Below are positions 38,655 to 51,926 of a stretch of DNA of 64,000 nucleotides, piece after piece (the stretch's first letter is position 1; each line of letters starts with the position of its first letter). The translations under genes were made by a program, and so were the position numbers. The stretch covers positions 1,443,446 through 1,507,445 of the forward strand of contig SSNP01000040.1 of assembly GCA_006937955.1 (NCBI GenBank). The letters are read 5' to 3'. This DNA comes from Pachypanchax playfairii. Lineage: Eukaryota > Chordata > Actinopteri > Cyprinodontiformes > Aplocheilidae. Under the pieces are notes generated by a model. It was not told the DNA's origin, searched no databases, and worked only from the letters and a program-made list of their open reading frames with translations.

Positions 38655-40764
38655 GATTATTGCTGCGATTCAGGCAGATACTGCAGAGGAAGTTCCAATC
38701 AGTGCTGTAAAAATCCTCCCTGAGAACCTCGTTACGTCCTCACGGAGGGCAGCACAGTGCAGGCTGTGAACACAGCACAGAATCTGACCCAGGATTGTGC
38801 ATTTAAACCATAATCCAGCAGGAACGGTATTCAGGAAAACCAGAGAATGCTGCTCCTGATCCAGACTGGCTCCATGTGCTAAAACTCAACAGGTGTTTTT
38901 AATCAATCATTTATATAAACTGAGGACAAAAAAACCACCCGCTTAATGGTTTAAATGATTTATATAATACTAGATTTAACATTACAGGATGGAAAAGTAG
39001 CTCACATGTAGATTACAAGAGAATTTTAAAAAAGAAACTAAATTAACATTCCCAAAAACAGACGTGACACTTTCACAGCAGGGACGCAAACGTCCGGGGG
39101 CCTTATTTATTCTTTCTTCTTATTAAAAGACTGGATAATAAACACCATTATTAGCAGTCTATATGAAAATCTATCCAGTTTCTGACATCATTAAAAACAT
39201 GGTGAACTCATAGAAGAGTCAAGTGGTTGAGGTAAGTTCATGTCTAAACACACTGTAGTGTGTCAAAAATGCATCTGCAGTGTTTCTGATTCTCATAAAA
39301 ACATAAAAGGTGCTAAAATGAAGTTTATCCTTCTCTGATTTGTCCGATTAACGAAAAAAAGGAGTTATTTGTAGACAGGAGGTAAACCAGTACATCCAGC
39401 GTTATTCATACATATATGTTATGGTAATATTTTAATTATAAATCACTTTTTTGTATGTTTTCAGAAAGTTAGTATAACTAGTAGGTTAACTAGTCACTAA
39501 CAGAAAAAAACACTTTTTGCATAATAAAGAAGTTGATAGATCTGCTGTTTTCTGTAGCTTCTGAGGGAAAGTTGCAGTCCTTCCTCAGATCAAAGTCCTT
39601 TACTGTACAAAATTAAAATCCAGGATTTTAAAGTCACATTCAGCTTCTTGTCCCCAACGAGCCACAAAAACAAGTGCAACATTTCCAAGGGAACGTCGTC
39701 CAATCCCGCAGTTCTATTTGGTTGACGAATCGGTCCGTGACATCATCTCAAAAAGGTTGAATCTTTTCAGCATGGCTTAAAAAGTCCACAGAGATCTCTG
39801 AGACCACAACCCCACGTTCTATGGCTTTAATCCCCAAATCGGAGCTGAAACACTCAGACGTGACACAAAGGGGTGAAGATGAAACATGAGGCACTCAGAG
39901 TTAAGTCAGAGGTGTGGTGAGTAGAAAACACAAACATGGCTGCTCATGTTTCGGAAGTGGATGTTGCACATGGATGTATCTTCAGGTATTATTGACAAAC
40001 CAATTCTAGTTCCTTTTTTTTAAAGGATGATGCTACAGCATGAACATCTTTATACAAAACAACAGCATCAGCACATTTTCTTAAAAAAATTTTTACTGAT
40101 TCGACAGATTTGAGGCCATTTGATCTGAAAAACAGGACTGGTGTTACTGCAAAACAGAGGTCAAAGTTTTCCTCCTTAAAATTGGAATTAGCGCGATCCT
40201 GTTGGAGTTATTGTTATGAGACAACTCTCCATCACAGAGGTTAAACACAAGACACTGGTTTGTCTTCCACTGATGAAAGAAAACTTCTTAAAACTCGTCC
40301 AATAGTCGGTTAAAATTGTCTGGATGATGGAGTCTGAACTTGACGATATATTAACAACATACAGATCGAGTCAATAATGTGCCTAATGGCTTTCATTGAA
40401 TCTGTGTTGCTTTCTAGTTCTCTGAAAACGGTGGAGTTAGACCAACGAATGATCCTGTCGGGACTGAGAAACAAAGATCTAATGTATGACACCTTCACCA
40501 TAGATACAGAGAGCCGGGGGAGTTTAAGAAAATGAACGTGCCTTTAGAGCGACATCCCCTTTGACTGGAGACATACAGCAGATTTCACTCCATCAGAGCT
40601 CATCCAGGTTTTAGAAAGAGGACAAAAAGGAGTATAAGAATACTGTACGTGTCCTTCATGATTCCACTTTTGTGTAGCTGGTGGCCCTTTACTTCTGAGC
40701 CTCTGGCTTAGATCACGGTGTTTAACACAGACCTCCTGATGCAAGCTGTCCTGATCCATCTGGG
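38655..40764. other. spacer between the ALDH3-like gene and the ube3b 3' end
   Basis: AT-rich sequence that must hold the ALDH3-like promoter and 5' UTR at its left end and the ube3b 3' UTR at its right end. No coding frame or repeat family was recognised. No canonical AATAAA on the ube3b strand lies close to its stop. Confidence 0.5.
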
Positions 40765-43700
40765 TTAGGAGAGTTCAAAACCCGTGTTCATACTAATAGC
40801 GTAGCGCAACTTGTCCCGCAGGATGCTCTTCTTACTGTAGTTGGGCAGCTTGAGCAGGTTGAAGCACGTTGAGGAAGTAGGAAGGCGACCGCCAGGCTCC
40901 TTCTTTCTGATAGTGAAGAAACCTCTGAGGACGCTGCCGAGGGTGTCTCCGGTGTCCTGCACACAGCGGGACAATGTCAAACATCTAATAGGCTTAATGA
41001 GAGCTCGCTCGCTCCCTCCCTCCATCCATCCATCCATCCATCCATCCCCACATTAACCTGTTCAATCATCTAACAAATATCCATTCACACACTCTCACAT
41101 GCATGTACCGGTATTTGGTCTGCAGGAGTATCTAGAGAAACCCACACATGCACAGAGAGAACAGAACGTGCTAACTGGGAGTTGAACTTGTGACTTTTTT
41201 GCTGTGAGGCACCATTACTGACCAACTGTCCCATCGTGCAGCCCAAGAATTTGTCTGAAATTATCTTTGTATCAAAACTGAAGTTAGGAGTTGTATATTG
41301 TTTACTGAACACGGTGATTAAACAACAGCTTTATGAGGGCATTAGGATTCAAACCAGATCTACATTTACAAACATGTGATAAAAAAAAAATCACTTTGTC
41401 TTCTGTCAGTTTTTCCTGACCTGTGGCTCAAACTCCTGCAGGCTGTGACAAGGACCTTCAGCTTCTATCTACTGTGTCCCCGTTTAACCCGCTGAGCTCT
41501 CCAGCCCCCCCCCCCCGGTTATATCCGTTTTTATTCAAAACACAGATTATTTTCCTCAGGCACATTATGACTGTTACTGTTTTCTGTTACTCTTACCTGA
41601 TCGTCTGAAACTTCCACACAGCGGATGGAAAAAGGCGGTTTGAGGTAAGCAAAACCTAGAAGAGGTGGCCTTGAGCAGCTGGTAACAAACTGTAATTAAA
41701 AATATTTAAAATACCAATTAATACAACCATCTACTGGAAAAAAAAAATCATGTTTGTATCAAAAATTACAACGTGCTTTAAGGAACATGGCCCTCTCGTC
41801 AGCATTGAAGTCACTGGACAGAATGTCCCAGAGCCAGATGATGACACGATGGCTGCTGTGGAAACCTCCATAGTACACAGTGTGCTTCCTGAGACAGAGA
41901 AGAAGAATGAGGAGTATTTTATTATTATGGTTGATTAATTATCTTCTAAAACAGCAGGAGACCACATCTAACAAATAACAGGAGAGTAACAAAAGACGAC
42001 TGAGTTAAATGCTTCATACTTCAGGTCATCTAGGTCAATCTCAGCATTATCCCCTGAGATAAGCCGCTGAACCTCAGGTGTGGAAAACATGTGCAGCCAC
42101 TCGGGATTAATGATGCTTCGGAAGCCCCGGATGAAAGCAGCTGTCTGCTCTTTAATCTGCGTGTGCATCCTGAAGTGAGCCATCAGGTGGATGTAGCTGA
42201 TCCTGTAGATGAAACCAGAGATGGACAAAGATTTCTAATGAGTTCTAAACATTCAGGCAAAAAAAATAAATAAATAAATGTTTGAACGTTAAACTTTTAT
42301 TTATCCACTGATTCTTAATTTACGTACTTGTTTTCATTGGTGACTGGTATGGTTTTTCCTCCAGGTATCAACTCGTGACAAACAAGCTGTGAAGAAACAA
42401 AAAGTTCAGATGTGTCTCGTGAATTTTAAACATTTTGAAAGATGCGTTAGTTTTATTTAAAGTTGTCGGCATTTCACTTTCATCATAATATTTGGTTCAC
42501 AACTCCCACAGCTGTGAACAACCCAAATAAAAATGTCATCAAAATGTTCCACTCAGTTGTTAACAGTGTGCTGACTGACATCATACTGATACAGACAACA
42601 ATGATATTTTGGCCCAAAATAATAGAGAAAAGCAGCTTTAAGTTGTCAGAGCTCTAAAACTCAGACAACATTTAAACAGGTCATGTGAGCTGGAGTCACA
42701 TGACTGAACTAGATTTTTAATGTTTTTTTTGTGGTTTCTGCACATCTGCTTTATGGTTTTTGGAGATTTTACAATAGAGACTTGTGTGATGATGTCACAC
42801 AATAAACGTCATCAAACAAACTTTTATATTCAAACATTTTGTCACAACTTAGATTATTACAAAAGTGAGTCTCGTATTGTTATTGGGCTTCATAGAAGAA
42901 ACAGGAAATGAGTTTACATTCTGGGCAGTACCCTGAATTTTTTTTAAATGTTATAGTTTTCTAAGGTCTTCATATTTACCTGCCCCATAACATCCTCATC
43001 ATAAGACAAAGTCAGTCCCAAATCGCCAACATCTCCATCATAGCGCTGAAAAAATAAGAATTGTACTTAAGAAACGTATATTTTGCTTTACAGATATAAA
43101 GTTTTGTTAAATAATAGAAACAATAAGCAGCAGCTCTGAGGTAAATTTGTCTGACCTTTATGGACGTGAGGTTTTTGTAAAACTCTGAGTCGAGTGAGGG
43201 AAGTTCATCAATCGAGCTGTAGAAAGTGCTGTGATGATGTCCCAAGACTTGACTAAGGAAGAAGGAGGCGAATGGAACGTCCACAACGATGCCCTGAACA
43301 CACAAAAACAAACAACTCCCGAGAACCGCCACGACATCCAACTAAGAGAGAGTAACAGAAACTACGGCTGTGACATAACCGCCTACCTCATAAACAGCCT
43401 TCCCGAGCATCTTCCCCACAAACTCAAACAGTTGTAAATGATTCTCATGGATGTAGGACGTCGGTGAAGGATACAGTCGTTCGTTGCCACTTGTTGTCTA
43501 GAAAAATTAACAAACAAGTCAAACGATTAAAACAAAGTGGCGTCAGAAACATGGTGGATTTTAAAACTGTAAAATCTTTATCTGAGTTACCCTGAACAGA
43601 TTAAGAGCTGGATTGAAAACTTTCTTTATGATTTCTTCTAGAAACTCTTTAAAAACACCATCTTGGTCGATTCCAGCCTCATCCACTCCCAGGTCGTTAA

Positions 43701-46700
43701 CAAACTTCACACGAATTACACCTTTTATAGAATTGACCGGTAACCTGCGGAGCTGGTCGTATCCGTCCTTCAGGAGGGAAATTAAAGGGTTATTATGATG
43801 CAATGCAAACAGTGACACACTATCTGTTGTAACAAATACATCAATAGACTTCATACCTCCAGCATCCGTGAGCGACGAATAGTAATATGAGTGACGTGCG
43901 GTGAGGCGGAGTGTGTTTCTACCAGCCCTAAACTTTCTTTTTCTTTTGTGACGATGTTTCTGAACAGCAAAACCCTCTAAAATAAGAGAGAGGTGAGGAA
44001 ATGTAAGAGTAGAAGTAAATGTGACATCAGCTTAAATGAAAGAATCTCAATTACTCACATTTTTATGAGGAATAACATGTGGAATATACTGCAGTAAAAG
44101 CTGGGCTCTTTTCTTGCCCTTTTCCAACTCTTGGAACAACAAACTCGGCTTCAGGTCCCTGAATGCACCACCAGAAACATTTATCACAAAAACGGTGAAC
44201 GTTTGAACTGATGGCCAATTAGACAAACAGAACAGAAGCCAATATCAGACGTTTTGCATTTACTTGCGCAGCCAGTGGTCGTCAGGAGTGAACCTACGTC
44301 TACAGTCCCGTTCATAAAGCACCATCAACCAACCGTGAACACTGTGGAAAAGCTCCAGTTTCTCTCCCTTTGCATTTTCTGTTACATAGAAAACACAAAA
44401 CAACAATAAAAACAGGCACAATCATCAAAAGCTGTTTAATCCTTTGAGATCACACTCTCACCTAAGATGCCATCCCAGATCATCTTATACACAAATGTGT
44501 TTAGAAAAAAGGAGATGGTGACAAGCTCCTCCAGCTTGAAGGATGTTTGTTCTTCATACACTTCAATATCATCCAGAATTCTGTAGAATTCAAATAAATT
44601 GTTTTTAATAGCATCCAACATTTTATTGCAGGAGAACCTGAAACCAAATGTTAGAAAACGTGTTCATATTTATATATTCTTAGTGTAACTTGGTAAAAAC
44701 TTGTGGAGTTACGTTATAAGGTGACGTGAGCAGTCACAGAAGAGCATGAGCATGGACAGAAGCTGCTTGGACTCCTCTGTATCGTTGTTCAAACACTCCA
44801 TGAAGAGTTTGAGACCCCCTTGAGGACCAAGCTCACAGATGAAAGCCCAAAGTTTGGGTAAAAGGTCATCCAGATGTGTGAGACCTGCAAGACACACAGA
44901 ACAGAGTCATATGCAGTTGTGACTGTCCACATGCACGTGACATCATAAAATCTCAGTTACTCACCGGTGAGTATCTGGAGGCGTATTTGCGTCAGTGTGG
45001 ATAACGCGGTTTGGTAGAGCACGCAGATGCTGCACACCTTCTGAACCTCAGCTGAATCAACTCGTTTCCCTCCGACTGGTTTCAGAATGTTTCGAACTGA
45101 AGCCGATTTCTGAAACGCTCTCTTAAAGAGATCTTTGAAAATCCGGACATATTGAATTCGGAAATAAACCAGTAAAACCAAACACCAGCAAACAGTGTGT
45201 GTATGGATTTAAAAACATTGAGCAAAGCTCCTGACTTACTTTTAACTGGCAGATTGTTGTGTGATGTGCTCGGCTGAGGAGGTGGGGGCGTGGCTTCCTG
45301 ACTCTCCAGCTTTTTAGAGAGGACATCGCTGAAGAGCGTTCGGATTACAGACACACCCCACAGGTACTGAAGCTGTTTGGTGACCAGCGGCATTGACTCA
45401 TTTAAACTAAAGAGTAAAGGAGACAAAATCAACTCAATTAATCTGCTAATGTTTGTTCAATTTCAGTTACAGATAGATTTTAAATTATTTGACCAAATTA
45501 AGTCTTAAACTGACCCGTAGTCTACAGTCTGAGAGAACCAGCCCAGGACGGGGTGCCAGTGGGTTAGGTTGGACTTCTTCTGTGATACGTATCTCTGACA
45601 GTATGACAGCATGTCAGTCAGGTCCTTCACAAAGTGACTGGCTTCCTCTTCTACCACCTTCTCACTAAGGTAACCCAAGTGAATCAGGTTACCTATCAAA
45701 AGATAAGAAAAATGCAGATATGAAGATATTTCAATCTTTTTTCTTTGTACACAAAATTTCAATGGTTTCCAGTGCAAATATTATAATTATTCACCAAAAT
45801 ACTATACCAAGTAAGCAGAGTGTGTGGCTGCCCTCAAGGCAGACACAGATGTCCAGACACTGTTCCTCCCGACTGAGAAACAAAATGAACTTCCGCAGCA
45901 GCTCGTGCGTCTGAATGGATGCCATGCACTGTTGAGTCAAAGCACATATTAGGGATAAATCTTCAGATCGTTACGTACTTTACTGCAGCACAACAAAAAC
46001 ACAGCAAAGAGCTTTTACCTCTGGAGTTAAAGCGTTAAAGTGGTACACAATGGCTGGAACTGACATGATGTGGATGAGGAAAGATCTCAGCAGGTTTTCT
46101 GAGAAGTGAGCAGCAATGACTGGTCTGTAAAATATGACATTTAGTTTAAAAAGAAGCCTGAAATTAAAATCATATAAACAGCCAACCATTAAACACTGGA
46201 AAAGGATCTTACCTCAGAGACAGAGTAAAAATGGCGGTCAGGGTGCCTTTGGAGAGAGATGGCTTAGAACGAGCCAAGCCATTGGTCAGCAAAATCTAAA
46301 TATAAGAGTAACAAAAGCAGACATATGTTTTCTTTATTAAAACAAGAGTTAAATTACACTAAATTTAAAGAACACAAAGCTACATCTTTTAATAAATTGG
46401 ATAACAGTGAGGTATAATATGAACCTGCAGTATTGAATAGAAACCCTTTTGATTAAGATGACCCATGATGTTCTCACAAATCCTCATCAAAGCAGGTCTG
46501 AGGGCTTCACCTGCAAAAATGATGGGATATGATGTTTCTCTCTGAATCAAACATGTACTGTAATAACAAACATGTTTATGGTTGAGACTCACCCTTCCCT
46601 CGGACAATCCGCCATGTTGACGTGTCGGTGAAGGTCACCAGCATGGTGAGGTGTAATGTAACTAACTTGTTGTCTTGGAGTATGTCTGGCTAAAAACCAC

Positions 46701-47688
46701 CAATGGAGTTTGACAAACAATTAAAATACTACAAAAAAATAAAAAACATTTTTTCTTTTTTTTTCCAGCAACTAATTAAAACCAACCTTTAGATTTTTCA
46801 GTAGTTGACAGCAGGTCCACAGAATATCTTTGATCTGTTTGATCCAGGGAATAGTGAGGTCTTTGGAAAGAGCCAAGGAAACATACCAAACCTGAGGAGC
46901 AAATTTAAGATCAATTAATAAGAAGTCAGTAATTTACAAGTGGTTGTTATGGTGACGGTATCAACAAAAATACACTCACTTTAGGCTCATTTTCCACCTC
47001 CATACTGGCCAAAATAGCTCGACAGAGTTTCTCAAATCGCTAAAAAATACAATTACAGTCAAAACAGGCCCCACAGAACAAGAGGAATTGATCAACTATT
47101 TAAGAGGGACTCAGCTGTGTATTGAGTTTGTGTGCATATACAATGAGTTACTTGTATTTAGAGGTGTAACAGTATGGATGTTGACATCTGAGAAATATAT
47201 TGTATTACTGTCTTTACATTGTTTTTAAAGTGATGTGTCACTTCATCTTTGTTTAATGTATTTTATACATATGTATCAATGTTACAAATGGCTAGTAACT
47301 CACCAGCTTATCCTCTTGCCCATAAATAAATAATAATTTTCGAGCAATTTTAAAAATTGAAAGTGCATTTCTTTTTGTTGTCCCAGTTTCAGAGGCTTGA
47401 AAATAGTCATCAATCTCCTTCCTGATAAAACAAAGATTGAAAATATTGAGAAAATATTGGCATGAATATGAAATGGGAACACATTTAATTTTTTAATGTA
47501 AATCATGGACACTAAGCCGCTCCACACCTTAGTTGTCTCTGAAGCTGGCAGCGACAAATGAATCTCCTGACCAGAGCTTGGATGAGGATGACTGCTCTCT
47601 CCTTGTCTTTCAGTCCTTTTCTTTCCTCTCTAGCCTGTCTGGCTTTGTCCAAAAAGTCGGACTTGGAGCTTTGGGGGACACCAAACAT
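40765..47688 (-). CDS. ube3b: HECT-type E3 ubiquitin-protein ligase UBE3B
   Basis: Accepts ubiquitin on a HECT cysteine and passes it to substrates. 26 coding exons, high to low: 47688-47528, 47421-47304, 47039-46980, 46891-46787, 46689-46593, 46510-46425, 46295-46213, 46124-46019, 45928-45808, 45692-45515, 45406-45240, 45132-44965, 44884-44713, 44580-44462, 44378-44264, 44158-44059, 43976-43857, 43767-43591, 43497-43387, 43293-43156, 43045-42980, 42386-42328, 42202-42020, 41888-41777, 41689-41597, 40956-40765. They join in frame to 1068 residues, the human length. An N-terminal IQ motif (AVILIQALVRRFICR) is present. The HECT domain spans GVDEAGIDQDGVFKEF to the end, with catalytic Cys1036 in SSTCFNLLKLPNYS in the last exon. 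The intron after 41777 begins with GC instead of GT. A non-coding exon with a GTAAGT donor lies upstream at 47809. Confidence 0.95.
41021..41244 (-). repeat. SINE-like interspersed repeat with (GGAT)n tail
   Basis: Read on the - strand it starts GGGCTGCACGATGGG at 41244, has the B-box-like AAGTTCAACTCCC about 60 bp in, then a GTGTGGGTTTCTC-like block, and ends in a pure tetranucleotide run (TCCA on +, 41021-41047). The head and B-box spacing match the copy at 28173-28384. The microsatellite is most simply the tail of the element. It lies in the last intron of ube3b. Confidence 0.75.
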
Positions 47689-47808
47689 TGTGCACCCTAA
47701 AAGAAGTATGCAAATCATTTGACTTATGTAATCTGCATGGTGGTATCAATGACATATTTAAGGTTTCGTCAGAGCGAATGTTTGATCTTTTGAGTTCAGA
47801 GAACTTAC

Positions 47809-49027
47809 CTGTGACACTGAAGATAACAAGAATTCGTTTGGCCTTTAGCCTCACCTTTCGCTATACTTTCTCATTCATTTGGCTGTCAGTGACACCCAAA
47901 CAGAATGAAAACCAAATAAAACATGAGGACAAGAGAACTAACTCGGCATCTTTGAAGCAAAAAATTATACAGTGGATACAGATAAAGCAGCGACAGTTAG
48001 CTTTTAGAGCTAGTTCACGGCTTGTCGGCTATATGGTATTTTTTACATACCTTTAGAAATATATGAGATGATTTTGGAATAATGTTTTATCCCGTATCAA
48101 TGTCAGCTTTTATAGCGCAGGAAAAACACTGTTTTGAAATGTAAACAATGAGAAGAGATCTCTACATTGACCGCAGCCATTAATCCCTTGTGTCACTTTA
48201 AATGATTCCGGGCATGGTTAATATTAGCCAATAAATTTATATAAAAGACTTAACAGTAATATTAAAAACGTTGGAATTAACCAAATATCGTTGTTTTATT
48301 ACTGCAACAACATCTTGTTCATTTTGTTTTAAGTCATTAAAACTTCAATCTGCGGTGTTGTTTAGGCGGTGGACGGGGCAACAGATAGGGGACTGTTTTC
48401 ACTGTTACATTAGCGGAAGCGCACAGGCTGAGGGAAAATCGTTTTTATAATTTACGTAAATTAAAATTAAAAGTTGTGCATATTTTTGTTTTCAAATTTG
48501 CGTCTATTTGAAAACTCATTGAAAGTTTGTAAAATATTGTTATCTCTTTCAATAGAACGGTTGACGTCATTTTTACAACGGATGGGAAGGTGTTGTGCCA
48601 AAAAAAGCACCACTGTAGTCAACAGCGTTTTCAACATGGAAGATGCATATATAAGCAGTTTTAGTAATAAAATAATTGAGTGAAGTAAAACAATCATATA
48701 CAGGCTCGTACTTCCATGTTGCCCATAGCATACATATTTTCTGTTAGCAAGCCTGTTTTGTCATATAATAACTTCATATACATGTAATTTATACATCTTA
48801 GATAATCATAAAACTAGGATTTAGTTTTTCCACTTTGAATGTTATTCTGTGAGTACTTAAGTTATTATTTTTTCTATTTTTTGTGTTGTAAAACACATCC
48901 ACAGTAGAGGCGTTTTTTTCCAAGCACGTAATACAACGGTCACAAAATACGGTACAACACCGGAAAAAAGTGGGTGTTAGCTGACTGGTGTTAGCAAACT
49001 ACATTTACGAAGTCTGCTGTGGATTCT
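47809..49027. promoter_or_regulatory. divergent ube3b/kctd10 promoter region with 5' UTR exons
   Basis: ube3b (-) and kctd10 (+) point away from each other. On the ube3b side a GTAAGT donor at 47808-47803 and another donor-like GTATGT at about 48052-48047 mark non-coding exon ends. On the kctd10 side the first exon ends with the ATG at 49028-49030. Transcription start sites cannot be placed. No CpG-dense core or TATA box stands out. Confidence 0.45.
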
Positions 49028-51926
49028 ATGGTAAATACGTTTATATGTATCCTGGTAAATTAATAATTTACGGCTAACATAAAATCTAAAAATGATTTTA
49101 TTTTAATCAAGCGAATTCTATGACTTTTAGCCTACTGGATTTAGAAAACTATAGTTAATGCTAACTAGCTTGTTAGCTCAATGTTTCTATCATGAAGTTA
49201 CTAATATGAAAGTAAGAATTAATTGTCCTTGTAATACAAACAAAATCATCAGCATTTTATTTAAACATACAGTGCTACTTATTTGTCTGATGATATTTGT
49301 CGTCACTACAGGTAATTGAAGTCTTAAGCTTTTGTTTGTAAGCGTTTTTCACAATTTCATGGCCTAAAATCATTTCAGTATTTTCTTTTTTTTATCTTTG
49401 TTTCCCGTGTTAGTGTAATCCATGTCACAAAGTTACTCATAATTAGTAGACAGATGTCTCTTTTTAGCACTTCCGATCGTCAGACTACAGCAACCAATTC
49501 AGTAAAGGCCACTTTTTGTTGCCTAGCTTACGGTCTTTCACAAGACTAATATTAAAATGACCATACCGTGAATCAGGTTTCCAATTTGACGGTGTTTTGG
49601 TCATCTGTCTTGATTAATTCTGACATCAATGATTATATCATCGCAGTGATTCAATAAAAGTTTTATATTTTGAGCATTTATGCAGAAGTGTCTCATGTTT
49701 CAAACTATAATTCTAAACTAAAATAGGATGTTGATATTATTGTCTGGTTGGTTTGGACCTAAAACCCATTTATTTTACTACTGCTGCTACAAACAATAAT
49801 AATGTAATACTTTAATATGGCTTTTTAAAATTATTTCTGTGTTGATGAAAAGACAAACACACAGCAAAAACAACAGAGAACCAGCAGACCATTTAAAATA
49901 AGAACTGAACTATTAAACTACAATACTGGACTGATACCTGTAAAAACAACTATACATCCTGGTGATCAGAATCACAGGGCTGTAGAACTTTGTTTTTTAT
50001 CCGAGGAGAAAGAAAAATATTAATTTGTACATTCATTCTTAGTGCTGTGTTGTAAACATGCTGTTATATATTTATATATATATTTAAATATTTTTTGTTT
50101 TGTTTTTTTGCATCAGATTCTTAACCAGATCGATATTGAATCACTCAGTATAAAAGTGTCATACATGGATTAACTGAGATTCATGTGTCACTTTGTTCTA
50201 TCTTGTGTTGTTCCAGGAAGAGATGTCAGGAGAGAGTGTGGTGAGCTCGGCAGTGCCGGCAGCTACAACACGGACTACATCCTTCAAAGGCTCCAGTCCC
50301 AGTTCCAAGTATGTCAAGTTAAATGTGGGTGGAGCTCTGTATTACACTACAATGCAGACACTTACCAAACAAGACACAATGCTCAAAGCTATGTTCAGTG
50401 GCAGGATGGAGGTGCTCACAGATAGTGAAGGTGAGCTATGGATTTAAATAAGTATTGTGTATCATTACTGCTCCTAATTTAATCCTTTACACTCCTAACT
50501 ACTCATTATTTTACGTTTGTAGGTTGGATCTTGATTGATCGCTGTGGGAAACACTTTGGAACAATCCTTAACTATCTTAGAGATGGGGCGGTGCCGCTGC
50601 CAGACAGCCGCCGTGAAACTGAGGAGCTGCTCGCTGAGGCCAAGTATTACCTCGTCCAAGGCCTGGCTGACGAATGTACTGCTGCTTTACAGGTAGAACC
50701 TTTATTTCTTTGACAGGCTGTTTATGTGACGTGTGCAGAAAAGCAAAAACAGACAAAGTTGAAAAGCACTTCCAGTTCCTGCCAGTTGTATCATGGAGAA
50801 ACATTAGAGTTAATTTGCTTTTCAATCGTTTTCAATATCTGGAAGTGAAACTAGAAGAACTTCACTGATTCATATTAAAATGACGGAGCAGATCGAAAGT
50901 GAAAAAGGTCTCGATTCTGCATCTTTATCATTTTAAGTGTTGGATGAGCATCTTTCATTGTCATTGCTATTCTGTACAAAAACCTTTACTGGAATGGGAT
51001 GACATTACTTTACTTTCTGTCTATGTGCAGCGTGTTGATTCTTTTTTAATTGAAAATGAAAAACAACTTTTTTTTTTCCAGAACAAAGCAACATATGAAC
51101 CCCTTTGCAAAGTGCCTCTCATGACATCATCTAAAGAAGAGCAGAGACTTATTGCAACCTCAAATAAAGTAAAATTTATTTTTGATGTCTTCTGCTTAAC
51201 ATATGGGTTTTATATAAAGATACATTTACCATTTGAATTATTTCTAAAGAGGTGTTTTGTTGTTAACAGCCCACTGTGAAACTGCTGTATAACAGAAGCA
51301 ACAACAAATACTCGTATACAAGGTGAGTTTTACTCAGTTCTTCTGACAGAATCGAGCACCTCTAACAAAAATAAGTTTGTCTTTCATGTCTCTCGTGTTT
51401 TTGTCTTTCAGTAATTCAGATGACAACATGCTTAAAAATATTGAGCTGTTTGACAAGTTGTCATTGCGGTTCAATGGCCGGGTGCTCTTCATCAAAGATG
51501 TGATCGGAGACGAGATCTGCTGTTGGTCGTTTTATGGTCAGGGTCATAAGATCGCTGAAGTGTGTTGCACTTCAATTGTTTATGCCACAGAAAAGAAGCA
51601 AACAAAGGTAAATATGCACTTAGAGCACGTATGTATTTTGGATTTCTTCTTTATATGCAGGAAGCTCAATTTTTCTGTTCGACTCTTTGTTTTGGTGTAA
51701 CTCGTAGGTTGAGTTCCCTGAAGCACGAATCTATGAGGAAACTCTCAACATCCTTCTGTACGAGTCCCACGATGGCCGAGGTCCAGATAACGCTCTGCTG
51801 GAGGCCACGGGTGGCGCTGCAGGGAGGTCCAACCATCTGGATGAGGATGAGGAGCGAGACCGAAACGAAAGATTTCGTAGGATTCATATCAAACGACCCG
51901 ACGACCGCCCACACCACCATCAGTGA
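49028..51926 (+). CDS. kctd10: BTB/POZ domain-containing adaptor KCTD10
   Basis: Substrate adaptor for cullin-3 ubiquitin ligases (BACURD family). Exons: 49028-49030, 50217-50430, 50523-50692, 51082-51168, 51270-51322, 51412-51607, 51708-51926, giving 313 residues, the human length. The first coding exon supplies only the initiator ATG directly before a GT donor; exon 2 then opens EEMSGESVVSS, which reproduces the known MEEMSGES start. The BTB/T1 domain covers about residues 30-135 (KYVKLNVGGALYYTT, DRCGKHFGTILNYLRDG). The conserved C-terminal half includes LLYNRSNNKYSYTSNSDDN and GDEICCWSFYGQG, and the tail is RPDDRPHHHQ. An in-frame Met at codon 4 (50223) could serve as an alternative start. 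The 3' UTR runs toward the oppositely oriented myo1h. Confidence 0.96.

Noticed and set aside
41675..41683. TSCSRPP cysteine as the HECT nucleophile of ube3b
   Set aside because: This corresponds to the TGSSRLP region of other HECT domains; the nucleophile is the Cys of SSTCFN in the last exon, residue 1036.
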